In this document: piece after piece, positions 6,460-12,160 of the stretch
Numbering within the stretch: the stretch's first letter is position 1
Layout: every line of letters begins with the position of its first letter
Source of the DNA: a virus
Virus record (IMG/VR): IMGVR_UViG_3300001683_000073
Coordinates: 1,349 to 21,511 of that record
DNA length: 20,163 nt
Direction: 5' to 3' (one strand)
Program-made: the position numbers and the translations under genes
The notes under the pieces: generated by a model
The model's database searches: none
Told to the model about the DNA's origin: nothing
The model's input: only the letters and a program-made list of their open reading frames with translations

Positions 6460-7100
6460 TGTTTGAATACTCTTACTCCATATTTCAATCTGATTCTGTA
6501 TATGTCCCTCTCTGATAGGTCTAAGGTTGTTCCCTTGTAATACGGGTCCATCACATCTACACTATTTCCATCTGTGTCATGTCTGAGTCCTAACGTATGA
6601 CCTAACTCATGGATAAGTACATGGTGAATGTTGTAAGTTTTCAATATATTATCTGGATTAGCGTTCTCAACTAGACCTTTTTCTATTGCTTTATCTCCTC
6701 TTATACCCTTACCTTTTAGGTCCCAGATGTAATCTGCACAGAATACTACCTTGCCTGAATAACTTCCTTGTCCAGGTAGATATGCGTATGCTAGTACACT
6801 TGGTCTCTCCTTTAGATACTCATCATTCTTTCTTCTGGCAAAATGAATTATAATATCTGGTTGATGATACTCTTTAGCCATCCATACAGGTCTATACTTT
6901 ACTGGCACTTCTAAATCCCATGTTGTCATTGATAGATTTACAGCTCGTCTTAACTCCTTCTCTGTGATTAGTTTTAATGTATCATGCCATATTACATCAT
7001 ACCATAGTGTGTCTTTATTCCATTTATGTTGCCATTCTTCTTGCTCAATAAACTCTACTTGTTTCAATATACTAGAGTATGCGATACAGATAGGCTTCAT
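6405..7100 (-). CDS. Matrixin-type zinc metalloprotease (M10-like), 231 aa
   Basis: The zinc signature HELGHTLGLRH (residues 164-174) matches HExxHxxGxxH, and the Met-turn DVMDP follows at 182-186, so this is a metzincin, closest to matrixins. An upstream part with LRRAVNLSMTTWD and DIIIHFARR (about 50-90) matches the matrixin catalytic fold. No signal peptide is seen, so it would be released by lysis, carried in the virion or exported another way. A very basic tail (ILKRWLKRRIRR) ends the protein. The gene follows a holin-like membrane protein and precedes a secreted protein. An envelope- or S-layer-degrading role in exit or entry is inferred. Confidence 0.85.
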   Translation of the reverse strand: MKPICIAYSSILKQVEFIEQEEWQHKWNKDTLWYDVIWHDTLKLITEKELRRAVNLSMTTWDLEVPVKYRPVWMAKEYHQPDIIIHFARRKNDEYLKERPSVLAYAYLPGQGSYSGKVVFCADYIWDLKGKGIRGDKAIEKGLVENANPDNILKTYNIHHVLIHELGHTLGLRHDTDGNSVDVMDPYYKGTTLDLSERDIYRIRLKYGVRVFKHWNHYIILKRWLKRRIRR

Positions 7101-7134
7101 AATAAAAATAAAAAATTAGCACTAAAGAGAAAGT
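7101..7134 (-). other. T-rich spacer between the holin-like gene and the protease gene
   Basis: On the minus strand the spacer reads TTTCTCTTTAGTGCTAATTTTTTATTTTTATT directly before the protease ATG (7098-7100). The T-runs could give partial termination after the 56-residue gene. No TATA box sits at the usual distance, so the protease probably depends on read-through from 7326. Confidence 0.3.
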
Positions 7135-7305
7135 TTAGGCTTTGTTGTCGTTTTTGTGTTTAGCATAATCTGCTGTGATTATTGCACCGAGTGCGACAAA
7201 AACTGCTGTGGTGACTTCTGGAGATACTTTATCAAGAATCCAACCGAGTGCGGTCAATCCTGTCAAAGCTCCTAAGCCATAGTATCTGAGATTTCCGTTA
7301 GACAT
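7135..7305 (-). CDS. Holin-like small membrane protein, 56 aa
   Basis: The protein has two hydrophobic segments: about residues 8-24 (YYGLGALTGLTALGWIL) and 31-46 (VTTAVFVALGAIITAD), joined by a short turn DKVSPE, and a charged C-terminal tail (YAKHKNDNKA). This two-helix, short-loop, charged-tail plan is that of phage holins. It has its own TATA box (7326-7333) and lies directly before the metalloprotease, which resembles a holin-lysin pair. Codons such as CTC and GTC are used more here than in its neighbours. The holin role is inferred from topology and context. Confidence 0.6.
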   Translation of the reverse strand: MSNGNLRYYGLGALTGLTALGWILDKVSPEVTTAVFVALGAIITADYAKHKNDNKA

Positions 7306-7325
7306 AATTCAAAATTAATTGATGA

Positions 7326-7333
7326 GTATAAAA
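7326..7333 (-). promoter_or_regulatory. TATA-box promoter of the holin-like gene
   Basis: TTTTATAC on the minus strand lies 21 nt before the ATG at 7305, in the short gap after the 319-residue gene. It would drive the holin-like and protease genes together. Confidence 0.5.
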
Positions 7334-7335
7334 CA

Positions 7336-8295
7336 CTATTGATTGTATTTGATTCTTGGAATGTTTATTGATAGGTCCTTACATTCCCTGTATAAATTGA
7401 TATTATGGTTCATTAATTGAGCTATATCTGTGAGACATTTTGGACAGCTTCTTAGGTATAGTGGATATGTACTCTCTTTTTCAAAAAATGCCCTAATTTT
7501 TGGCTCTCTGAGGATGCCTATGCTGCCATATTTCTCTGAATAGTCCATGAGTTGTGCCACTCTGGCAATAGTTTCACCTACTTCAATATTGAAACAGGCT
7601 ACAATTTTTTCATATTCACCGAAATCTCTCCTTAAATCTATCATACCCTTACTGTTCTCTATACTTGCCCAGTCCTTAGCGTATTGTTCTAGCTTACCTT
7701 CAACATCTCCTAACTCTTTATCTATTATACCTTGAATTTCATCTGATTCATTGTATCTATTCTTGAGTGTCTCTAGTGTTAGGTGAAATTTGTTTGCTAA
7801 TTTACTCATGGCTGTTAAATATGTGAATTGCCTGGTGTCCTTTGGTTCTAATCTGAATGTTTCTTCTGCCTGGGTTTCCTGTTTCTTCTTTACTTCTTTG
7901 GCTCTCTGTTCTACACCATTAATTTTAATGTCATTGTATTGATTCTTTTCAATGGTTAAAGATGGGTCATTAGTCTCAATAGGTTGCCAATCATCTTCTT
8001 CTAATTGCGACAAGGTGTCGTTTTTTAAATAGTTCTGTTTGTAAATGTCTGGAAGATTTCTTTGTATAGTTCTGGCACTAATTACTATACCTTCTTTGTC
8101 GAGTTGGCTATATAAGTATGATGAAATTCCTGACACTTTCATATCAAGCATATTACTCTCAATTTGATTTCTAATTATCTCACCACATTTTGCAACATAA
8201 TCTCCAAGTGTATATTTTTCCCACTTGTCATAATCATTTTTAAATTCTGTTAATGTTTTTCTCCATTGTTTAAATAGAAAATCAACATCTGACAC
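7336..8295 (-). CDS. Helix-turn-helix/coiled-coil protein, 319 aa, candidate regulator
   Basis: An in-frame TAA nine bases upstream leaves GTG at 8293-8295 as the start. Residues 30-90 contain ISSYLYSQLDKEGIVISART followed by IQRNLPDIYK, which reads like a helix-turn-helix with a recognition helix near SARTIQRNLP. A low-complexity Glu/Lys/Gln linker follows (about 100-150), then long helices (about 155-270) and a C-terminal CPKC pair (287-290) with a further Cys near residue 306. It is divergent from the only plus-strand gene across an 80-bp region, the arrangement of a regulator pair. Its own TATA-like CTTTATTAG lies 24 nt upstream. A replication or packaging role cannot be excluded. Confidence 0.6.
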   Translation of the reverse strand: MSDVDFLFKQWRKTLTEFKNDYDKWEKYTLGDYVAKCGEIIRNQIESNMLDMKVSGISSYLYSQLDKEGIVISARTIQRNLPDIYKQNYLKNDTLSQLEEDDWQPIETNDPSLTIEKNQYNDIKINGVEQRAKEVKKKQETQAEETFRLEPKDTRQFTYLTAMSKLANKFHLTLETLKNRYNESDEIQGIIDKELGDVEGKLEQYAKDWASIENSKGMIDLRRDFGEYEKIVACFNIEVGETIARVAQLMDYSEKYGSIGILREPKIRAFFEKESTYPLYLRSCPKCLTDIAQLMNHNINLYRECKDLSINIPRIKYNQ

Positions 8296-8374
8296 AACAA
8301 TTTAACAAAATAGTAACTAATAAAGTTTATTCGTAAATGTTAAATACGATTACGTCTTATAAATAAAGTGAATA
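8296..8374. promoter_or_regulatory. Divergent promoter region
   Basis: This is the only place where transcription diverges. Toward the left, TTTATTAG (8318-8325, minus strand) sits about 24 nt before the GTG at 8295. Toward the right, TTAAATAC (8340-8347) lies 28 nt before the ATG at 8375. A second, stronger TATA-like TTATAAAT (8357-8364) is only 11 nt before that ATG, too close for a normal leaderless start. TTACGTCT at 8350-8357 resembles the repeated element at 1873-1913. Confidence 0.5.
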
Positions 8375-8491
8375 ATGTCTCAAATATTCACAGTACACGA
8401 TGAGGAAAAGTGTATAAATTGCAAAGAACCACTTGTTGAAATGCAAGTTGGTAGATTCACTTGTTCTAGTTGTGGTGCCAATGAAGATTAA
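8375..8491 (+). CDS. 38-aa zinc ribbon, the only plus-strand gene
   Basis: The protein carries KCINCKEPL (residues 12-20) and FTCSSCGANED (28-38): two CxxC knuckles 13 residues apart, the geometry of TFB/TFIIB- and RpoM-type zinc ribbons. It is transcribed away from the helix-turn-helix gene and ends tail-to-tail with the 45-residue minus-strand gene (4-bp overlap at 8488-8491). The opposite orientation and the divergent promoter suggest a separately timed, perhaps early, regulator. It could bind the host transcription machinery, but that is only an inference from fold and position. Confidence 0.65.
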   Translation: MSQIFTVHDEEKCINCKEPLVEMQVGRFTCSSCGANED

Positions 8492-8625
8492 TTATTAATT
8501 ATCCATTCTAATAATTCAATCTTTGATTTTAATTCTAAATATTGGCCATAATCTTTATGTTTATAGAAAAAATGAGCTGTCTTAAAATCATGTAATAAAA
8601 TTTTTAAATCTTTTTCAGATAACAT
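8488..8625 (-). CDS. 45-aa helical protein
   Basis: The frame starts at ATG 8623-8625 with MLSEKDLKILLHDFKTAHFF and ends in IELLEWIINN; it could form two helices. It is the last gene of the modification operon. Its start codon abuts the right-hand side of a 12-bp inverted repeat in the transcript, so its translation may be controlled by that structure. No family is recognised. Confidence 0.5.
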   Translation of the reverse strand: MLSEKDLKILLHDFKTAHFFYKHKDYGQYLELKSKIELLEWIINN

Positions 8626-8693
8626 AATCAGGGTACATAGTTCGGAACATGACTAATCATGATTGCTCTCCGTTTTACCTATACCCTGATTAT
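8624..8693. repeat. 12-bp perfect inverted repeat flanking a 46-nt loop
   Basis: ATAATCAGGGTA (8624-8635) and TACCCTGATTAT (8682-8693) are exact reverse complements. The loop holds the stop of the 34-residue gene and a 10-bp palindrome AATCATGATT (8655-8664). In the minus-strand transcript the second arm ends inside the ATG of the 45-residue gene, so pairing would bury that start. It might instead be a protein-binding site or RNA-processing signal. Confidence 0.55.
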
Positions 8694-8757
8694 CATGACA
8701 TTTACAACCACAGTTATCCTCATCATAGTGAGTTATTCGACATTTACTACAATTCAT
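8653..8757 (-). CDS. 34-aa Cys-rich microprotein
   Basis: The protein has NCSKC (residues 2-6) and NCGCKCHD (15-22), so five Cys and His21 are packed into 20 residues, which could bind one or two metal ions. The tail is polar. Its ATG overlaps the glycosyltransferase stop (ATGA, 8754-8757), which supports translation by coupling. Its function is unknown. It may assist or regulate the glycosyltransferase. Confidence 0.55.
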   Translation of the reverse strand: MNCSKCRITHYDEDNCGCKCHDNQGIGKTESNHD

Positions 8758-9632
8758 TTTTCTATAGTCACCAATTTCATGTTATAATCATTTATACCTC
8801 TCTCTATAATAATATTGTCTTTAAGTTTTAATTTTTGTCTATAACCATTATAGTTTACATGATGATGAGGTCTTCCAAACTTATATACTAATTTGGTTAC
8901 GTCTGGGTGCATATCTAATAACATCTTACTCTTTAGATAGGTACCTTCTTTACTGTAAAATTGTTCTGTATTACCACCTTTGATTTGTTGGGTCCCAACT
9001 TTATTCTGTAGGAAGGCATAGAATTGCACAGTACACCAATTATCTTTTAACATTCTTAATGACAAATCAGTATCTTCATTATATCTACCTCTCCATCTAT
9101 AAGGCATATTATTTCTAATTAGGTTGCATGAGTAGATTCTAGTATTCATACTGTACGGTGGTAGTTTAGTATTCTGACTAGCAAAAAATCTATAGTTTGG
9201 TCCTGCCATAGCAATATTACTATGTCTATCACAGAAATCTTCCATGGCTTTGAATATACTGGCACTCTTTATCATTAGTTTTTCATTTCTATTAAGTCTA
9301 GCAAAACCACCAATATTATCGTCCATTACCCAATGAGATTCATGACCATTTTCTATTGAATGGTCCCAAGCGAAATTTCTGGCTGCACCGGGACCTGTAA
9401 TTTTATTATCATCTTCCCAAAACATATCATAATCATCAAAATATTTCTGTGGCTGTACTAGAACAGTTCCATATCTCTTATCAGTTGCATTTTGATATTG
9501 TTTTAATTCATTTTCATTAACTATAATATAATAAGGACATTTCATTTCCTCTAATGACCTAGCTGTTAATCTAGTTGTTGGTTCATATCTGCCTTTAGAC
9601 ACTATATAAATTGGATATTTAGGTATCATCAT
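8754..9632 (-). CDS. TET-associated/GREB1-like DNA glycosyltransferase (TAGT family)
   Basis: The 292-residue protein follows the TAGT pattern throughout: N-terminal YPIYIVSKGRYEPTTRL, PGAARNFAWDHS (81-92), the DxD-like HWVMDDNIGGFAR (100-111), PYRWRGRYNEDTDLSLRMLK (177-196), KGGNTEQFY (218-226) and MHPDVTKLVYKFGRPHHHV (241-259). In phages these enzymes are proposed to transfer a sugar to hydroxymethylated DNA bases, together with TET/JBP or related oxygenases, to protect DNA from restriction. Neither a TET-like enzyme nor a hydroxymethylase is visible in the window, so the acceptor is open. It lies in an operon with the TSKTKSIWYP-motif protein, overlapping it by 14 nt. The family is recognised from memory of its motifs. 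Confidence 0.82.
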   Translation of the reverse strand: MMIPKYPIYIVSKGRYEPTTRLTARSLEEMKCPYYIIVNENELKQYQNATDKRYGTVLVQPQKYFDDYDMFWEDDNKITGPGAARNFAWDHSIENGHESHWVMDDNIGGFARLNRNEKLMIKSASIFKAMEDFCDRHSNIAMAGPNYRFFASQNTKLPPYSMNTRIYSCNLIRNNMPYRWRGRYNEDTDLSLRMLKDNWCTVQFYAFLQNKVGTQQIKGGNTEQFYSKEGTYLKSKMLLDMHPDVTKLVYKFGRPHHHVNYNGYRQKLKLKDNIIIERGINDYNMKLVTIEK

Positions 9633-9888
9633 CTAGCCATAGACTTAATGTATTATCTTTTCGTTTAGGTGGGTACCAAATTGATTTTGTCTTACTTGTT
9701 ATTCCTTGTTGAATTTTTAATTTGAATAAATCTACGGCTTCTTGAGATTCAAAAGATATTATAATTTTTCTAAATGCGTCATTCTTTTCATTGACAAATT
9801 CTGGCATATCTTCCCAATCACCAGCTTCTGGGTCTTTCTCTACTTCATCAAAAAGTTTATCCTGTGACGTTAAATTATATTCACTCAT
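9619..9888 (-). CDS. Phage-type small protein with C-terminal TSKTKSIWYP motif, 89 aa
   Basis: The protein has an acidic N-terminus, WEDMPEF at residues 25-31, a predicted beta-alpha unit IIISFESQEAVDLFKLKI (42-59) and the distinctive end GITSKTKSIWYPPKR (62-76). Small proteins with this WxDMPEF/TxKTxSxWYP layout occur in many phages and are often found near TAGT glycosyltransferases or ParB-like proteins. Their biochemical role is not established to my knowledge. It overlaps the glycosyltransferase gene by 14 nt, so the two are probably made together and may act together. Confidence 0.7.
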   Translation of the reverse strand: MSEYNLTSQDKLFDEVEKDPEAGDWEDMPEFVNEKNDAFRKIIISFESQEAVDLFKLKIQQGITSKTKSIWYPPKRKDNTLSLWLDDDT

Positions 9889-10138
9889 CTTTAATCAATC
9901 CTAGATATTTTGATTCCATAGGTCCTTCGATTAATTCTTTCATATTCAATATCATATCTATGATAACTGAATCCTTACCTGTCATTTGGTCTATCTGGTC
10001 CCAGGATATATTCATCTCTAATTGTATTTGGTGTCCTCTTACTTTGGTTGTGGCATAGGGAACAGCTTTAATCTTTAATGGTTCTCGGAGTCTTGATACA
10101 ATCTCTTTTGTCTCATGGAATGTGGTTTTTTCACTCAT
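9881..10138 (-). CDS. Hypothetical protein, 85 aa
   Basis: It begins MSEKTTFHETKEIVSRLREP and has a beta-rich middle (KVRGHQIQLEMNISWDQ) and a helical end (IIDMILNMKELIEGPM). The ATG overlaps the upstream stop (ATGA at 10135-10138) and its end overlaps the 89-residue gene by 8 nt. No family is recognised. Membership in the modification operon is the only functional hint. Confidence 0.6.
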   Translation of the reverse strand: MSEKTTFHETKEIVSRLREPLKIKAVPYATTKVRGHQIQLEMNISWDQIDQMTGKDSVIIDMILNMKELIEGPMESKYLGLIKDE

Positions 10139-10332
10139 AGTCCAACCTCTTTTAATTTTTTACTTATTGTCATTTGTTCTTCCTCAGGAATGAGAATAAA
10201 ATAAGGAATAAGTATATCATAACCTTTCTTGTAATCTGGTGTAATTGTTGGATTTTCTCTCCACTTCTTTTCCATTTCCTCTTTTTCTTTCATCTCTCTA
10301 ATGGCTCTATATTTCCAAGCGTCTCCTCTCAT
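10135..10332 (-). CDS. Hypothetical protein, 65 aa
   Basis: It has a strongly charged N-terminal helix (AIREMKEKEEMEKKWRENP) followed by PDYKKGYDILIPYFILIPEE and a C-terminal basic helix. It is coupled at both ends by ATGA overlaps. No family is recognised. It is probably a small cytoplasmic accessory protein. Confidence 0.58.
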   Translation of the reverse strand: MRGDAWKYRAIREMKEKEEMEKKWRENPTITPDYKKGYDILIPYFILIPEEEQMTISKKLKEVGL

Positions 10333-10550
10333 TCTAATAACAACTCCTTTCCAACTGATTTATTTGTTTCTGAAATCATTTTATCTATTTCACTTTTCAC
10401 ATAAGCTTCTCTATCACATCTGCTACAGCACTCTACACAGTAATCTATAGATTGTAAATCTTTTCCCATGCCATATTCATGGTCGCATATTTCCTCGCTC
10501 CCACAATTATCACAAAAAATATCATAATCATTCTCTCTTGGATTGTTCAT
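10329..10550 (-). CDS. 73-aa Cys-rich zinc protein
   Basis: The knuckle FCDNCGSEEICDHE (residues 12-25) and the cluster YCVECCSRC (37-45) give eight Cys plus His in the first 50 residues, enough for two zinc sites. The second half is a charged helix (VKSEIDKMISETNKSVGK). ATG at 10550 is chosen because it follows the previous stop by one base; a TTG at 10562 would add four residues and overlap. The stop overlaps the next start (ATGA). Confidence 0.68.
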   Translation of the reverse strand: MNNPRENDYDIFCDNCGSEEICDHEYGMGKDLQSIDYCVECCSRCDREAYVKSEIDKMISETNKSVGKELLLE

Positions 10551-10551
10551 T

Positions 10552-10707
10552 CTAACTACCAATAGTAATCAATCCCTTTATAATTTTATGACCGTTCTTA
10601 TTGACTTTGTTAGTATATGTCCAATTCTTTTTGAAGTGTCTTTCCATTGTAAAAACGCTGTTACAGGAGTAACCACATTCACAGTTTAGGAGTTTTATTG
10701 TAGTCAT
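10552..10707 (-). CDS. 51-aa C2H2-like zinc-finger protein
   Basis: The segment CECGYSCNSVFTMERHFKKN (residues 9-28) has Cys at 9, 11 and 15, Phe at 19 and His at 24, close to the core spacing of a C2H2 finger but with the last ligand uncertain (His40 or a Cys). A basic tail follows. The ATG at 10705-10707 overlaps the preceding stop (ATGA). Confidence 0.58.
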   Translation of the reverse strand: MTTIKLLNCECGYSCNSVFTMERHFKKNWTYTNKVNKNGHKIIKGLITIGS

Positions 10708-10868
10708 AATTGTTTACCTGTTGCTCTGCCATAGTAGAAAGATACCTCTTCAAAAGTTCTTACTTTCAATAAAGATTTTATTGCAAAATCAAATATCTCC
10801 TGACTTGCTTTTTCTTTCTTCAATTCTGTGAAGATATATTCAATGGTATGTAGTTGTGTTTTACTCAT
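10704..10868 (-). CDS. 54-aa helical protein, first gene of the modification operon
   Basis: It starts MSKTQLHTIEYIFTELKKEK and continues as amphipathic helices; no Cys is present. The ATG is 23 nt from the TATA box at 10891-10898, so it heads the operon that runs to the glycosyltransferase. The stop overlaps the zinc-finger gene (ATGA). Its function is unknown. Confidence 0.58.
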   Translation of the reverse strand: MSKTQLHTIEYIFTELKKEKASQEIFDFAIKSLLKVRTFEEVSFYYGRATGKQL

Positions 10869-10887
10869 ATCTAACTAGATTTTAATC

Positions 10888-10904
10888 TTCAATATAAACC
10901 AATA
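10888..10904 (-). promoter_or_regulatory. Archaeal-type promoter, same 17-mer as at 1823
   Basis: The minus strand reads TATTGGTTTATATTGAA, identical to 1823-1839. The TATA core (10891-10898) ends 23 nt before the ATG at 10868. It lies just after the preceding gene's stop and would start the modification operon. Confidence 0.68.
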
Positions 10905-10907
10905 CGG

Positions 10908-11036
10908 TCAATCTTCTTCGTCTATTTGGTCAGAATTATCCCACCACTCTGGTGGCTCTACCTTTGGTTTAGGGTCAATTATCGGGTCCAACCATGAACA
11001 GGACCCCATGCAAAGCTTGTTCTTTATTGACTTCAT
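10908..11036 (-). CDS. 42-aa acidic-tailed small protein
   Basis: The protein has LCMGSCSWLDP near the start (two Cys) and a Pro/Trp/acidic end (PPEWWDNSDQIDEED). The acidic aromatic tail looks selected rather than random. It overlaps the 32-residue frame in another phase by 62 nt, so one of the two may not be real. The start ATG has no clear ribosome-binding site. Confidence 0.42.
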   Translation of the reverse strand: MKSIKNKLCMGSCSWLDPIIDPKPKVEPPEWWDNSDQIDEED

Positions 11037-11073
11037 CAAGTAGTAATAAGGCAATAGTCTCTAATGTGAACAT
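10975..11073 (-). CDS. 32-aa small protein (overlapping frame)
   Basis: The frame runs from ATG 11071-11073, 13 nt after the preceding stop, and encodes a hydrophobic/acidic sequence beginning MFTLETIALLLLDEVNKEQA. Its position directly after the 63-residue gene fits the tight packing here, but the large overlap with the 42-residue frame lowers confidence. It may act as a coupling leader for that gene. Confidence 0.35.
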   Translation of the reverse strand: MFTLETIALLLLDEVNKEQALHGVLFMVGPDN

Positions 11074-11086
11074 TTTAACATAATGA

Positions 11087-11278
11087 TTATTCTCTTTCAT
11101 TTTCTTCATACTCCTCTTTATTCTCTCTAACTATATCGTCATAAATTACTCTAAAAAGATTGAATGTTCTTTCATCTTCATTACTTGGGTGTCTGTCCTT
11201 GAAGGCTAGATTATACCACTTTAAGATTCTTGCATAATGTTCCTCATAGATTCCTACGTCATGGTCAATTCTAACCAT
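11087..11278 (-). CDS. Hypothetical acidic protein, 63 aa
   Basis: It begins MVRIDHDVGIYEEHYARILK, is rich in Asp, Glu, Arg and Tyr, and ends in a highly acidic helix (VRENKEEYEENERE). It overlaps the metallophosphoesterase gene by 8 nt and is thus cotranscribed. No motif is recognised. Confidence 0.58.
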   Translation of the reverse strand: MVRIDHDVGIYEEHYARILKWYNLAFKDRHPSNEDERTFNLFRVIYDDIVRENKEEYEENERE

Positions 11279-12083
11279 GTTCGTTCACTTTACTATTATA
11301 AGCGTCAAATGATATGGTCATAGTTCCTGGCTTACTTGTCATGAGTTTATTCCCTTTTTGTTCCATCCATTGGTCCGTATTATTTTTGATAGCTGATGTG
11401 AAACAACCTGAATTAACCATGATTTGTTCCTTAGTGTCCCATGAACCTTTCTTATCGTTATAGAAGAATGTGTCACGTTTAACTGCCATTGGGTCGTGTA
11501 GGTGTCCCATCTGGTATATGTCTGCCTCACAGTTAATGGTGAGATTCTCTAACGCCTTTAGTGTGCCACCACCACCTGCTCCATGATTAACAAATAAGGT
11601 TTTCTTCATCATACTTTTATCTTTATACCTTATATCTAATCTAAGAAATGCTTTACTGCCTAAGAATGTCATGTTGTTATACTTGCAATATCTTTTCATA
11701 TCTCCTTCTGTGACTACTCTGGATTTGTACTCATGATTACCCCATTGACAATACCATATCTTTTCCATACCATAATTCTCTGTATAGTAATCCTGTTCCT
11801 CATATAATTCGGCACATCTTTCATCTAACTCGTCTTGCTGTTCTGCTAGTGTTCTTAATCCAACTGCCTCGTCTTTGAATCGTGGGTCTCCAGGGAGTAT
11901 CAAATCAAGCTGGTCTCCACCAAATGAAGTGAATCTGTATGGGTCGTTTAGAATATCTTTGAGTCTGCGTGTAAATAATTCCTCATGAAAATTTGTATTG
12001 CCAATGTGAATATCTGACAGGTTTTCCCAATGTACTATAGTGTCTTTTTTGTCCAGCTCTATGATGATTTTTTTGGAATACAA
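11271..12083 (-). CDS. Calcineurin-like metallophosphoesterase, 270 aa
   Basis: All metal-binding motifs are present in order: SDIHIG (23-28, DxH), GGDQLD (55-60, GDxxD), GNHE (115-118), VNHG (165-168) and GHLHD (193-197). This makes it a binuclear metal hydrolase of the Mre11/SbcD-like phosphoesterase superfamily. The substrate could be DNA, RNA ends or nucleotides. An in-frame TGA lies immediately upstream of TTG 12081-12083, the only start that keeps the full domain; it overlaps the preceding zinc gene by 25 nt. Lying downstream of mcm and a nuclease gene, it probably serves viral DNA replication or repair. No Rad50-like partner is seen. Confidence 0.85.
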   Translation of the reverse strand: MYSKKIIIELDKKDTIVHWENLSDIHIGNTNFHEELFTRRLKDILNDPYRFTSFGGDQLDLILPGDPRFKDEAVGLRTLAEQQDELDERCAELYEEQDYYTENYGMEKIWYCQWGNHEYKSRVVTEGDMKRYCKYNNMTFLGSKAFLRLDIRYKDKSMMKKTLFVNHGAGGGGTLKALENLTINCEADIYQMGHLHDPMAVKRDTFFYNDKKGSWDTKEQIMVNSGCFTSAIKNNTDQWMEQKGNKLMTSKPGTMTISFDAYNSKVNEHG

Positions 12084-12160
12084 TCATTACAAGTTGGTAA
12101 ACCTTCAACTAAAGATACTATTCTATTTGACGAAAAACAGACATGACATAATCCCTTCAT
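12059..12160 (-). CDS. 33-aa zinc-ribbon microprotein
   Basis: LCHVC (residues 4-8) and TCNDC (23-27) form two CxxC pairs separated by 15 residues, a minimal zinc ribbon with almost nothing else. The ATG overlaps the nuclease stop (ATGA at 12157-12160), and the 3' end overlaps the phosphoesterase start. It sits exactly between a nuclease and a phosphoesterase gene, so an adaptor role is possible but inferred. Confidence 0.65.
   Translation of the reverse strand: MKGLCHVCFSSNRIVSLVEGLPTCNDCIPKKSS

Noticed and set aside
8357-8364. TTATAAAT as TATA box for the plus-strand zinc ribbon
   Set aside because: It ends only 11 nt before the ATG, whereas every other promoter here is 21-24 nt away. TTAAATAC at 8340-8347 fits better.
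8649-8831. Plus-strand open frame of 60 codons, Tyr/His-rich
   Set aside because: It covers the inverted repeat, the 34-residue Cys protein and the end of the glycosyltransferase on the opposite strand, and its composition follows from the antisense of Asp/Asn-rich codons.
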